64,000 nt of DNA from Paenalcaligenes niemegkensis. GTDB lineage: Bacteria; Pseudomonadota; Gammaproteobacteria; Burkholderiales; Burkholderiaceae_B. Position numbers and translations under genes: made by a program. The DNA lies in contig NZ_JAKGCT010000004.1 of NCBI RefSeq assembly GCF_022230885.1, forward strand, positions 1,426,001 to 1,490,000, given 5' to 3'. Positions 57,008 to 64,000 of this stretch are shown one piece after another; position 1 is the stretch's first letter, and each line of letters opens with the position of its first letter. The notes beneath the pieces were generated by a model. That model was given only the letters and a program-made list of their open reading frames with translations, did not search any database and was not told the DNA's origin.

Positions 57008-59968
57008 ATGCTAGAGACTGTAGCCATACGCGACCGTGATTTCGGTACCCTTCCCTCGCTAAGCACCAACACCATCGAGCTTACTATCGACGGCCATAGC
57101 ATAACCGTGCCCGAGGGCACCTCCGTTATGCGTGCTGCTGCGTTAGCGGGCATTAATATTCCTAAGCTTTGTGCCACCGACTCCCTTGAGTCTTTCGGCT
57201 CCTGCCGTGTCTGTCTGGTAGAGATTGAAGGCCGGCGGGGCCAACCGGCATCGTGCACCACCCCTGCAGAGGCAGGCATGGTGGTGACCACTGAAAATGC
57301 ACGCCTCAACACCTTGCGTAAGAATGTTGTTGAACTCTACATTTCTGATCATCCGCTCGACTGCCTGACCTGCCCTGCCAACGGCAATTGCGAACTGCAA
57401 GACACTGTGGGTGTAGTGGGCTTACGGAATGTTCGCTATGGTTTCGATGGCGCAAACCACTGCAATAGCGAGAAAGACGAAAGCAACCCCTACTTCACCT
57501 ATGACCCTTCGCTGTGCATTGTCTGCAGTCGATGCGTACGCGCCTGTGAAGAAGTTCAAGGCACGTTCGCACTAACAGTTGAAGGGCGCGGCTTTGATTC
57601 CAGAATCGCTGCCGGCCAGAGTAACAGCTTCCTAGATAGCGATTGCGTTTCCTGCGGAGCCTGTGTACAGGCCTGCCCCACTTCATCGTTAATGGAAAAA
57701 TCCGTTATCGATATGGGCCAGCCTGAACACGCCGTCATTACTACGTGCGCCTACTGTGGTGTTGGCTGCGGTTTCAAAGCCGAAATGAAAGGCGAGCAGG
57801 TCGTGCGCATGGTGCCCTGGAAAGACGGCAAGGCAAACCGCGGCCACTCTTGTGTAAAAGGCCGTTTCGCCTTTGGCTATGCGACCCACGAGGATCGAAT
57901 TCTTAAGCCCATGATTCGTTCCAGCATTCAGGATCCCTGGAAAGAAGTATCGTGGGATGAAGCCCTGTCATATGCAGCTTCTGAAATGAAGCGCATTCAG
58001 GCCAAGTATGGACAGGACTCGATTGGTGGTATCACTTCTTCACGCTGTACCAATGAAGAAACCTATCTGGTACAAAAACTGGTGCGAGCGGCCTTTGGTA
58101 CCAACAACGTCGATACCTGCGCCCGTGTTTGCCATTCGCCTACAGGCTATGGGCTGAAGCAGACACTAGGCGAATCCGCGGGCACGCAAACCTTTGACTC
58201 CGTCATGCATACCGACGTTGCTGTGGTCATCGGTGCCAACCCCAGTGACGCTCACCCCGTCTTTGCCTCACGACTCAAACGTCGCATACGCGAAGGCGCA
58301 AAGCTAATCGTTATCGACCCGCGTGCAACAGACCTTGTCAGCTCGCCACACGTCAAGGCCGACTTCCATCTGCCACTGCTGCCAGGTACAAACACTGCGC
58401 TTCTCACCGCTTTGGCCCACGTGATCGTTACCGAAGGGCTGGTCGACGAAGAATACGTACGCGAGCGCTGCGACCTTAAGGCCTTCGACGAATGGCGTAA
58501 CTTTGTCAGCCAGCCTGAACACTCTCCGGAAGCCACCGAGACCATCACCGGAGTATCTGCCGCTGACGTACGCGGCGCAGCTCGTTTGTATGCCTTAGGC
58601 GGCAACGGAGCTATTTACTATGGCTTGGGCGTGACCGAGCACAGTCAGGGTTCAACCACTGTCATGGCCATTGCCAACCTTGCCATGGCGACAGGCAACC
58701 TGGGTCGCGAAGGCGTCGGAGTGAACCCCCTGCGCGGACAAAATAACGTGCAGGGTTCTTGCGACATGGGCTCCTTTCCCCACGAGCTTCCTGGCTACCG
58801 CCACGTCTCTAATAATGCGGTTCGAGCCCAGTTTGAAGCTGAATGGGGTGTAACCATTCAATCAGAACCCGGCCTGCGTATTCCAAATATGTTCGATGCG
58901 GCTATGAGCGGCACCTTTATGGGGCTGTATTGCCAGGGCGAAGATATTGTTCAGTCCGATCCCGACACTCAACACGTCACAGCGGCTCTTTCATCAATGG
59001 AGTGCATTATTGTTCAAGACTTGTTCCTGAACGAAACCGCCAAATATGCACACGTCTTCTTGCCAGGATCATCATTTTTAGAGAAAGACGGTACTTTCAC
59101 CAACGCCGAGCGACGTATATCTCGCGTACGTAAAGTCATGGAGCCCCAAAGCGGCATGGCTGACTGGGAAATCACCTGCGCGCTCTCCAACGCCTTGGGC
59201 TATCCCATGAATTACACGCATCCTAAAGAGATCATGGATGAAATTGCTCGTCTGACGCCGACATTCAGCGGCGTCTCCTTCGATCGCATGGACGAACTGG
59301 GCGGCAGCGTACAATGGCCTTGTAATGACGATGCGCCTGAAGGTACCCCGACCATGCACATTGACGAGTTCGTACGCGGCAAAGGCAACTTTATCCTGAC
59401 ACAGTACATTCCGAGCGACGAGCGCAGTACGCGCCGCTTTCCCTTACTGCTGACAACGGGACGTATCCTGACTCAATACAACGTAGGAGCACAAACACGT
59501 CGTACCGATAACGTGGCCTGGCACAAGGAAGACTTGCTTGAGCTGCATCCGCAAGATGCTGAAGATCGGGGTATTCGTACCGGCGACTTTGTCTCTATCA
59601 AGAGCCGTGCGGGCGAAACGGTTCTTCGCGCGACGGTAACGACGTCTATGCAGCCGGGGGTGGTCTACACCACTTTCCATTTCCCCGAATCGGGGGCCAA
59701 CGTCATTACAACCGACAGCTCTGATTGGGCGACGAACTGCCCCGAATACAAAGTGACTGCAGTCCAGGTCAGTAAAGTGACTCAGAGTCACTCTGAATGG
59801 CAGTCCAAGTGGTCACGTTTCAACGAGGTGCAGCAAGGCCTGCTCAACGATCGCCATCTGGAGTACGCTACTGATTCAGCCGTGGTGGCTGCTACGCCCC
59901 AGCCGGAGGTAGCAGTAGCCCATGCAACAGAAGATCATCAGAAACCAGAGCTAAGTGAACAGGACTAA
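57008..59968 (+). CDS. fdsA: NAD-dependent formate dehydrogenase alpha subunit (Mo-bisMGD)
   Basis: 986 residues. In order: 2Fe-2S domain (ESFGSCRVCLVEIEG), His/Cys cluster (HPLDCLTCPANGNC), two 4Fe-4S motifs (CIVCSRCVRACEE and CVSCGACVQACP), a further 4Fe-4S (CAYCGVGCGF), then the molybdopterin domain. The Mo-ligand is Cys375, followed by His376 (CARVCHSPTGYGL), as in non-selenium formate dehydrogenases. The C-terminal molydopterin dinucleotide-binding domain holds TGRILTQYNVGAQTRR. Oxidises formate to CO2 with NAD+ in the soluble FdsGBA(D) complex. Needs MobA and FdhD, both encoded nearby. Confidence 0.96.
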   Translation: MLETVAIRDRDFGTLPSLSTNTIELTIDGHSITVPEGTSVMRAAALAGINIPKLCATDSLESFGSCRVCLVEIEGRRGQPASCTTPAEAGMVVTTENARLNTLRKNVVELYISDHPLDCLTCPANGNCELQDTVGVVGLRNVRYGFDGANHCNSEKDESNPYFTYDPSLCIVCSRCVRACEEVQGTFALTVEGRGFDSRIAAGQSNSFLDSDCVSCGACVQACPTSSLMEKSVIDMGQPEHAVITTCAYCGVGCGFKAEMKGEQVVRMVPWKDGKANRGHSCVKGRFAFGYATHEDRILKPMIRSSIQDPWKEVSWDEALSYAASEMKRIQAKYGQDSIGGITSSRCTNEETYLVQKLVRAAFGTNNVDTCARVCHSPTGYGLKQTLGESAGTQTFDSVMHTDVAVVIGANPSDAHPVFASRLKRRIREGAKLIVIDPRATDLVSSPHVKADFHLPLLPGTNTALLTALAHVIVTEGLVDEEYVRERCDLKAFDEWRNFVSQPEHSPEATETITGVSAADVRGAARLYALGGNGAIYYGLGVTEHSQGSTTVMAIANLAMATGNLGREGVGVNPLRGQNNVQGSCDMGSFPHELPGYRHVSNNAVRAQFEAEWGVTIQSEPGLRIPNMFDAAMSGTFMGLYCQGEDIVQSDPDTQHVTAALSSMECIIVQDLFLNETAKYAHVFLPGSSFLEKDGTFTNAERRISRVRKVMEPQSGMADWEITCALSNALGYPMNYTHPKEIMDEIARLTPTFSGVSFDRMDELGGSVQWPCNDDAPEGTPTMHIDEFVRGKGNFILTQYIPSDERSTRRFPLLLTTGRILTQYNVGAQTRRTDNVAWHKEDLLELHPQDAEDRGIRTGDFVSIKSRAGETVLRATVTTSMQPGVVYTTFHFPESGANVITTDSSDWATNCPEYKVTAVQVSKVTQSHSEWQSKWSRFNEVQQGLLNDRHLEYATDSAVVAATPQPEVAVAHATEDHQKPELSEQD

Positions 59969-59988
59969 TCTGAGGTAGGGTAAGAGCA

Positions 59989-60836
59989 ATGGCAATAAGT
60001 ACAGTCCCTCCCGCTATGGAAACACAATGCGGGGGCTTGCGAAGCGCGAGGTCTGGCGGCATGAACCTCTGAAAACGGGGGTAGCTGAGCTAGACCTGAT
60101 TGCAGTCGAAGCCCCCATTGCATTGCAATTCAATGGCATTAGCCACGCTGTATTGCTGGCGACACCGCAAGACCTTGAGGATCTGGCGGTGGGCTTTGCT
60201 TTTACTGAAGGCATCGTACGGGACGCCAGCGACATTTACGATGTTCAGGTTCACGAAAGCGAACAAGGACACATTGTGGATATCGAAATTGCCAGCGCTT
60301 GCCTGCAACGTCTTAAGCAACGGCGTCGGCAGTTGGCAGGCCGCACCGGATGTGGTCTATGCGGCCTGGAGAGTCTGGAGGAAGTACGCCGTGACCTGCC
60401 CCCTGTGGCTACGCCCACAGCACAGGCTCGTGCGGACGCTGTCTTCATAGCTCTTGAACAGCTACGCGGATTGCAACCGCTGCATCAGCAGACCGGTGCT
60501 ACGCATGCTGCAGGTTTAGCTCAAGCTGATGGCACCATCAAGGTAGTTCGAGAAGATGTAGGCCGCCATAATGCCCTGGATAAGCTCATCGGGCACCTTA
60601 TGCGTACTGACGGACTTCAGCACGCTCAGGAACAGATGATCGTTGTCTCCAGCAGGGCCAGTTTCGAAATGGTGCAGAAAACAGCGGCGGCAAAAGTTCC
60701 TACCCTTGTTGCCGTATCTGCCCCTACCTCATTTGCGATCAACCTGGCCACTGAGTTAAATCTTCTATTGGTCGGATTTGGCCGCGCGCATCAATTTAGC
60801 GCCTATAGCCATCCCCACCGACTATCTACAACTTAA
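59989..60836 (+). CDS. fdhD: Formate dehydrogenase accessory sulfurtransferase FdhD (FdsC; frame broken near 60033)
   Basis: Moves sulfur to the molybdenum cofactor before insertion in FdsA. The Cys motif is GCGLCGLESLE near residue 130, and VREDVGRHNALDKLIG and VVSSRASFEMVQKT are typical. The long frame begins at 60027 (MRGLAKREVW). An ATG at 59989 reads AISTVPPAMETQCGG in another frame; adding one G to the run at 60031-60035 joins it as TQCGGLAKREVWRHEPLK, giving 282 residues. The N-terminal choice is less certain than the core. 20 bases after fdsA, 16 before fdsD. Confidence 0.9.
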
Positions 60837-60852
60837 TTTAACGTTTCTGACT

Positions 60853-61098
60853 ATGAATATTAAAAGCCTGATTCCCATGGTCAATCGTATTGGCCAGTTT
60901 TTCGAATCCCAGCCCAATCGTGAAGAAGGAGTGAATGGCATAGCAAATCACATTCGTCTGTTCTGGGATCCACGCATGCGCCGATCGTTATACGAGTTTC
61001 TTGACCAGCACCCGGATGGCCAAAGCTCAGATGGCGCCCTGTCGGAAATCGTACTGGATGCAGTGAAACAGCATCGCGAACAGCTTAGACCGTCCTGA
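60853..61098 (+). CDS. fdsD: Formate dehydrogenase delta subunit FdsD
   Basis: 81 residues from ATG 60853 (MNIKSLIPMVNRIGQFFESQ). Small soluble subunit of the FdsGBAD complex; conserved marks are MVNRIGQFF, the GVNGIANHIRLFWDPRMRR segment and the final hydrophilic tail. No cofactor motifs. Role probably in complex assembly or stability. Last gene of fdsGBACD, order as in Cupriavidus. Confidence 0.93.
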   Translation: MNIKSLIPMVNRIGQFFESQPNREEGVNGIANHIRLFWDPRMRRSLYEFLDQHPDGQSSDGALSEIVLDAVKQHREQLRPS

Positions 61099-61203
61099 AG
61101 CTGATGACGCTGCACAACAGAGCTGCGCCGCCGCTGCCTTGCCTAGAAGTTTCGCTGCTATCCGGCACAAGGAAGATCAGTGGCAAAGCAGCAGCCCAGC
61201 GAA

Positions 61204-61218
61204 ATGTTAATTTAACAT
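61204..61218. other. Palindrome after the fds operon
   Basis: ATGTTAA-T-TTAACAT, a perfect 7-1-7 palindrome, extended outward by CAGCG(A) and (G)CGCTG as an imperfect longer dyad (about 61198-61223). No U tract. It is between fdsD and the convergent universal stress gene; could be an operator or a weak bidirectional terminator. Confidence 0.45.
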
Positions 61219-61255
61219 GCGCTGGCTGGCCCTGATGGCGATGCCTTGTGAAAGA

Positions 61256-61717
61256 TTAATCGCTTTCTTTCACGCGATAGACCAATACAGCGCAACGCGC
61301 CATGTTCAACACTTTGATGGTGACGCTGCCCAATAGTAAACGGGACAAGCCGGTACGGCCGTGTGAACCGATAAAAATCATATCGCAGCCTTCTTCTTCA
61401 GCGGCTTTAACCACCCCGTCGGCCACATTAAAGTTGGACACCGAACGTGAAGTGGCCGAGACACCAGCCGTTTCAGCGCGATCCAGCACTGCCCTCAAGT
61501 ATTTATTAGCTTGCTCGGCAGCGGTTTTCTCGTAGTCTTCGTCGGTAATGGCATAGGCGGCTGCCATTCCATCAAAGCCTACCGTTGCGGCAAAAGGCTG
61601 GGTAACATGCAGAGCCACAACTTCAGCCCCGATTTGTTTAGCGAAGCTGACACCTTTGTTTGCTGCCTGAGCCGATAGTGCCGAACCGTCGGTTGGAATG
61701 AGTATTTTTTTGAACAT
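61256..61717 (-). CDS. Universal stress protein (UspA family)
   Basis: 153 residues, single Usp domain. The start FKKILIPTDGSALSAQAANK and the ATP-binding motif GSHGRTGLSRLLLGSVT (G-2x-G-9x-G-S/T) near 125 are clear, so it is likely an ATP-binding type. Cytosolic dimer expected; general stress role inferred. Stands alone between the convergent fds operon and the DUF442 gene. Confidence 0.94.
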   Translation of the reverse strand: MFKKILIPTDGSALSAQAANKGVSFAKQIGAEVVALHVTQPFAATVGFDGMAAAYAITDEDYEKTAAEQANKYLRAVLDRAETAGVSATSRSVSNFNVADGVVKAAEEEGCDMIFIGSHGRTGLSRLLLGSVTIKVLNMARCAVLVYRVKESD

Positions 61718-61805
61718 GGCGTTTCCCCTGGGTTAAAGCCGTTGGGCTAAGTAACTCGATGATATCGCGTCAAGCAAATGCTAAATTGCATTTGACCGAA
61801 AGCCC

Positions 61806-62147
61806 TCAGTCTGCGGTTGCCTCATGATACAGATTAGCGCAACGAGAGCCTGAGCGGCAATAAGCAAGTATGGGCTTAGGCAAACGCGTAATTAACGCTG
61901 CAAACTCTTGCACATCTTCTGCGCTGATCTGTCCACTGATCACTGGTTGGTACGCGATGTCCAGACCTGCCGATTTGGCAGCCGCGATGACGTCTGCCGA
62001 TGTAGGCTGCTCTGCCCCGCCTTCAAAATCGGGACGATTAATAATAATGCTTTTAAAGCCTACATTGGCTGCCGTCTGTACGTCCTCAAGATTAATTTGT
62101 GGGGCGACGGCAAAATTATCGTTTAAATTATGGTATTCCAATGTCAT
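61806..62147 (-). CDS. DUF442/TIGR01244 beta-lactamase-hydrolase-like (phosphatase/sulfurtransferase fold) protein
   Basis: 113 residues from the ATG at 62145-62147 with GGAG six bases before it; the open frame extends upstream but that portion overlaps the divergent GNAT gene and is not family-like. NFAVAPQINLEDVQTAANVG and the LAYCRSGSRCANLY active-site loop (C-x5-R type) identify the family, related to dual-specificity phosphatases and called 'TIGR01244 family sulfur transferase'. Exact reaction unknown. Divergent from the acetyltransferase gene with 48 bases between. Confidence 0.88.
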   Translation of the reverse strand: MTLEYHNLNDNFAVAPQINLEDVQTAANVGFKSIIINRPDFEGGAEQPTSADVIAAAKSAGLDIAYQPVISGQISAEDVQEFAALITRLPKPILAYCRSGSRCANLYHEATAD

Positions 62148-62195
62148 GGTTTGCTCCGACTCGATATACTTAGCTAGCAAGCTAAGGAAAATAAT

Positions 62196-62777
62196 ATGGC
62201 ACACAACATGCAATCTGTATCTGCGATCGGCAATGCTGACTATAGCAACAAGATAACTATTCGTGATGCTACCAAAAAAGATCTGAAAGCCATACAGGAA
62301 ATATACGCTTTTCATGTGCTTCACGGTACCGCTTCATTTGAAGAGCTGGCCCCTTCAGAGCAAGAGCTGCAACGTCGCTACACGTCTATTACATCACAGG
62401 GCTTGCCTTGGCTGGTAGCCATTCTTGATAAGCAAATTATCGGCTATTGCTATGCCGGCCCATATCGGCCCAGGGCAGCGTATCGCTTTACCGTCGAAAA
62501 CACAATTTATCTGCGTGCCGACTGCACGGGCAAAGGTACAGGTAAAGCCTTGCTCAGCGAACTGATACTGCGCTGTGAAAAAGGCCCTTGGCGCCAGATG
62601 ATCGCTGTCATCTCGGGCCACGCCAACCAAAGTTCAGTTGCTTTGCATCGTAGCCTTGGCTTCCAGTATGTTGGCACCCAAACAGCCACAGGATATAAAT
62701 TCAAACAATGGCTGGATGTCGTGTTCATGCAGCGTGCCTTGGGTGATGGTAGTAATACGCCCCCTGATGATCGCTAG
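62196..62777 (+). CDS. GNAT acetyltransferase, phosphinothricin-acetyltransferase type
   Basis: 193 residues. IRDATKKDLKAIQEIYAFHV and TASFEELAPSEQELQRRY are the N-terminal family segments; WLVAILDKQIIGYCYAGPYR and TVENTIYLRADCTGKGTGKAL hold the acetyl-CoA loop (Q/R-x-x-G-x-G/A replaced by CTGKGTGKA). The N-terminus is about 20 residues longer than usual; a later start (ATG 62208, second Met) is possible. These enzymes acetylate small amines such as phosphinothricin or methionine sulfone/sulfoximine; the natural substrate here is unknown. Confidence 0.88.
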   Translation: MAHNMQSVSAIGNADYSNKITIRDATKKDLKAIQEIYAFHVLHGTASFEELAPSEQELQRRYTSITSQGLPWLVAILDKQIIGYCYAGPYRPRAAYRFTVENTIYLRADCTGKGTGKALLSELILRCEKGPWRQMIAVISGHANQSSVALHRSLGFQYVGTQTATGYKFKQWLDVVFMQRALGDGSNTPPDDR

Positions 62778-62814
62778 GGCGGTTGTTATTTCGATTAAAA
62801 AGTTGTAATAATTT

Positions 62815-63222
62815 CTATTTACTCAGTTCTTGAAAATTTTTTATTTCTTTATCGACTTCATTTAACACTTTCATTAAATAGTCACACTGCTTGCATACTT
62901 CAACACTTTCTCTTTTATTTGAAGAACTTAAAATAAGATCAAGCTGTTGGTAAATCACCTCTACAAAAGTAATTAAATTAACAAGTATCGGGGTTGCTTC
63001 ATTTCTAAGGTAGATCAAAGAGTCAAGGTTTTTTATAATAAGGTTAAAATTAACATAATCAAACTTTATTTTATTAAATTCAACTTCGCGATAAATCAAA
63101 TCACACAATTCAAGCTGAAGATCAGATTTATTTTGCTCTTTAACAACACTCGACTTTTGTAATTTCACACTGTACTCTTTAACCTTATTTAAACTCCACA
63201 CTGCTTCCTTATAATGATTCAT
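62815..63222 (-). CDS. Hypothetical helical protein (possibly the C-terminal part of the next gene)
   Basis: 135 residues, no known domain, rich in Lys, Glu, Leu and Asn, with long stretches that look helical or coiled-coil (VKEQNKSDLQLELCDLIYRE; VCKQCDYLMKVLNEVDKEIK). Two cysteines sit in CKQC. The DNA is clearly more AT-rich than the neighbouring genes and uses AT-ending codons, which suggests horizontal transfer. If one base is added to the A run at 63242-63246 (T run in the gene), the frame from 63473 continues through LSLCEVT into this ORF, making a single 219-residue protein. I think that fusion is more likely than two genes. Confidence 0.55.
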   Translation of the reverse strand: MNHYKEAVWSLNKVKEYSVKLQKSSVVKEQNKSDLQLELCDLIYREVEFNKIKFDYVNFNLIIKNLDSLIYLRNEATPILVNLITFVEVIYQQLDLILSSSNKRESVEVCKQCDYLMKVLNEVDKEIKNFQELSK

Positions 63223-63239
63223 TGTAACTTCGCATAAGC

Positions 63240-63473
63240 TTAAAAATAATATTCTTTTTTCTCTTCGGTAACTCTTTCTCTTCTACTCTCCCTTTCCCAA
63301 TTACTATTGGCTATATAAAGAGAAATAACCGCTGCCGTAAATGTGCCCGCCGCAATCAGCAGACTGGTTTTGCTGGAAAAATCAATTTCCACAAACACAA
63401 AGAGAAAAAACAGCGAGATTAACGCTAATGCCAGCAGGACAAAATTCAAGGGGGTCTCATTTTCTGGCCTCAC
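63240..63473 (-). CDS. Small membrane protein, probable N-terminal part of an AT-rich membrane/coiled-coil gene
   Basis: 77 residues with two hydrophobic helices (FVLLALALISLFFLFVFVEI and LLIAAGTFTAAVISLYIA) followed by a charged cytoplasmic end (NWERESRRERVTEEKKEYYF). The end of the ORF is 17 bases from the next one and falls at a five-T run in the gene; one extra base removes the stop and joins both frames. The layout would then be two membrane helices and a long cytosolic helical domain. No family recognised. AT-rich like its neighbour. Possibly an accessory or defence-associated gene, but nothing in the sequence proves that. Confidence 0.55.
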   Translation of the reverse strand: MRPENETPLNFVLLALALISLFFLFVFVEIDFSSKTSLLIAAGTFTAAVISLYIANSNWERESRRERVTEEKKEYYF

Positions 63474-63894
63474 TCATCACCCGTAGGAATGTTGACCATG
63501 CTCTAAGCACGGTATGCGAAACGAAAATAAATCAACGTATATAGGGCAGTGAAGAGCTGCGTCCAATGATTCACTTGACTATAATTTCATAGAATGCGGG
63601 GGCAGTCTCTACAGTTTGAAATCACTTGTATCGAAAGACCGTTTAACGATGCTTATGAAACTGAAGAGAGCGACCTTTTGTCACCTATTTTAAAACAAGG
63701 TATTTAATTTTTATAAAATACCAAGTGATAATAATATTAAGGGTGCTCATCAGGAAACAAACTTAAAAAAACAGATCTTATAAAATCTGACACGGAGCCA
63801 AAGCCCATCCTAGGTAAATTGATAGGAAAGCAAACCACCATCTAATGCGCGCAGCCATTGACACGCTGCCCGACGACTTAAAAGGCTGAAAACC
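63474..63894. other. AT-rich gene-free stretch before the PIG-L gene
   Basis: About 420 bases without a supported gene. Contains a GGTATTT / AAATACC inverted repeat near 63700 and many stop codons in all frames. A 14-codon reading at 63845-63889 ends DTLPDDLKG, vaguely like part of an IS30-type transposase, but it is too short to call. It may be decayed mobile or intergenic DNA. Confidence 0.4.
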
Positions 63895-64000
63895 ATGTTG
63901 CCGTCTCGATCATCTTTGGATAGGAACTATCTTCAGCTTTCAGAAGTGACATCTGCTCTTGTCGTGTCGCCTCATTACGATGATGCCGTATTCAGTTGCG
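63895..64000 (+). CDS. PIG-L family deacetylase (N-terminus only)
   Basis: Open frame from ATG 63895 to the right edge, 35 codons. ALVVSPHYDDAVFSC matches the N-terminal beta-strand and zinc-binding motif of PIG-L/LmbE deacetylases (usual form SPHPDDE/AVFSCG), with Tyr in place of the usual Pro. These zinc enzymes remove acetyl groups from N-acetylglucosamine-type sugars. The AAAGG site upstream is weak, so the start could differ. Confidence 0.7.
   Translation, partial: MLPSRSSLDRNYLQLSEVTSALVVSPHYDDAVFSC

Noticed and set aside
63845-63889. Possible transposase remnant (reads ...DTLPDDLKG)
   Set aside because: Only 14 codons, flanked by stops, no inverted repeats or other transposase segments; resemblance to IS30-type proteins is too weak.

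Overview
The window looks like a chromosomal segment of a moderate-GC betaproteobacterium, most likely in Burkholderiales/Alcaligenaceae. The evidence is the gene order queA-tgt-yajC-secD-secF, the order miaB-phoH-ybeY-corC-lnt, an NAD-linked FdsGBACD formate dehydrogenase, and a VC_2705-type acetate symporter cluster. This placement is inferred from gene order and protein resemblance, not from a search.

Layout. 1-10.8 kb: malic enzyme (runs off the left edge), an FAD-oxidase-like protein, an aminotransferase, a lytic transglycosylase, ubiD, a set of small envelope proteins (YqjE/DUF883 type), an unknown secreted protein, upp and dacB. 10.9-16.5 kb: tRNA queuosine genes queA and tgt, then the Sec accessory genes yajC, secD and secF. 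16.6-18.2 kb: a sulfite dehydrogenase pair on the minus strand. 18.4-23.9 kb: miaB, phoH, ybeY, corC and lnt. 24.1-24.5 kb: tRNA-Ala, tRNA-Glu and tRNA-Asp with two clear promoters and a terminator. 24.9-29.1 kb: acetate-type symporter cluster. 29.1-38.5 kb (minus): a BAAT-type hydrolase, then a seven-gene operon of LysR regulator, flavin monooxygenase, oligopeptide-type ABC transporter and its binding protein; this is the least familiar module here. 38.8-42.6 kb: bioB, two transporters and a peroxiredoxin. 42.8-48.6 kb: a C4-dicarboxylate TRAP transporter (dctPQM) divergent from its two-component system (dctS/dctR). 48.7-61.1 kb: molybdenum cofactor genes (moaCDEB-moeA facing mobA-moaA), a ModE-like regulator and the formate dehydrogenase operon. 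61.2-64 kb: universal stress protein, a DUF442 protein, a GNAT acetyltransferase, an AT-rich membrane/coiled-coil locus, and the start of a PIG-L deacetylase.

How it fits together. The molybdenum cofactor genes supply both molybdoenzymes in the window, formate dehydrogenase and sulfite dehydrogenase. Organic acids enter through the TRAP and acetate-type systems and can feed malic enzyme.

The most striking overall property is that at least 15 genes, many of them housekeeping, are broken in frame at 18 sites. Almost every site is explained by one base missing from a homopolymer run, and restoring it gives an uninterrupted protein of family length. This points to sequencing or assembly error rather than gene decay. 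I annotate these loci as whole genes and give the position of each break. No CRISPR array, prophage, complete insertion sequence or rRNA was seen.
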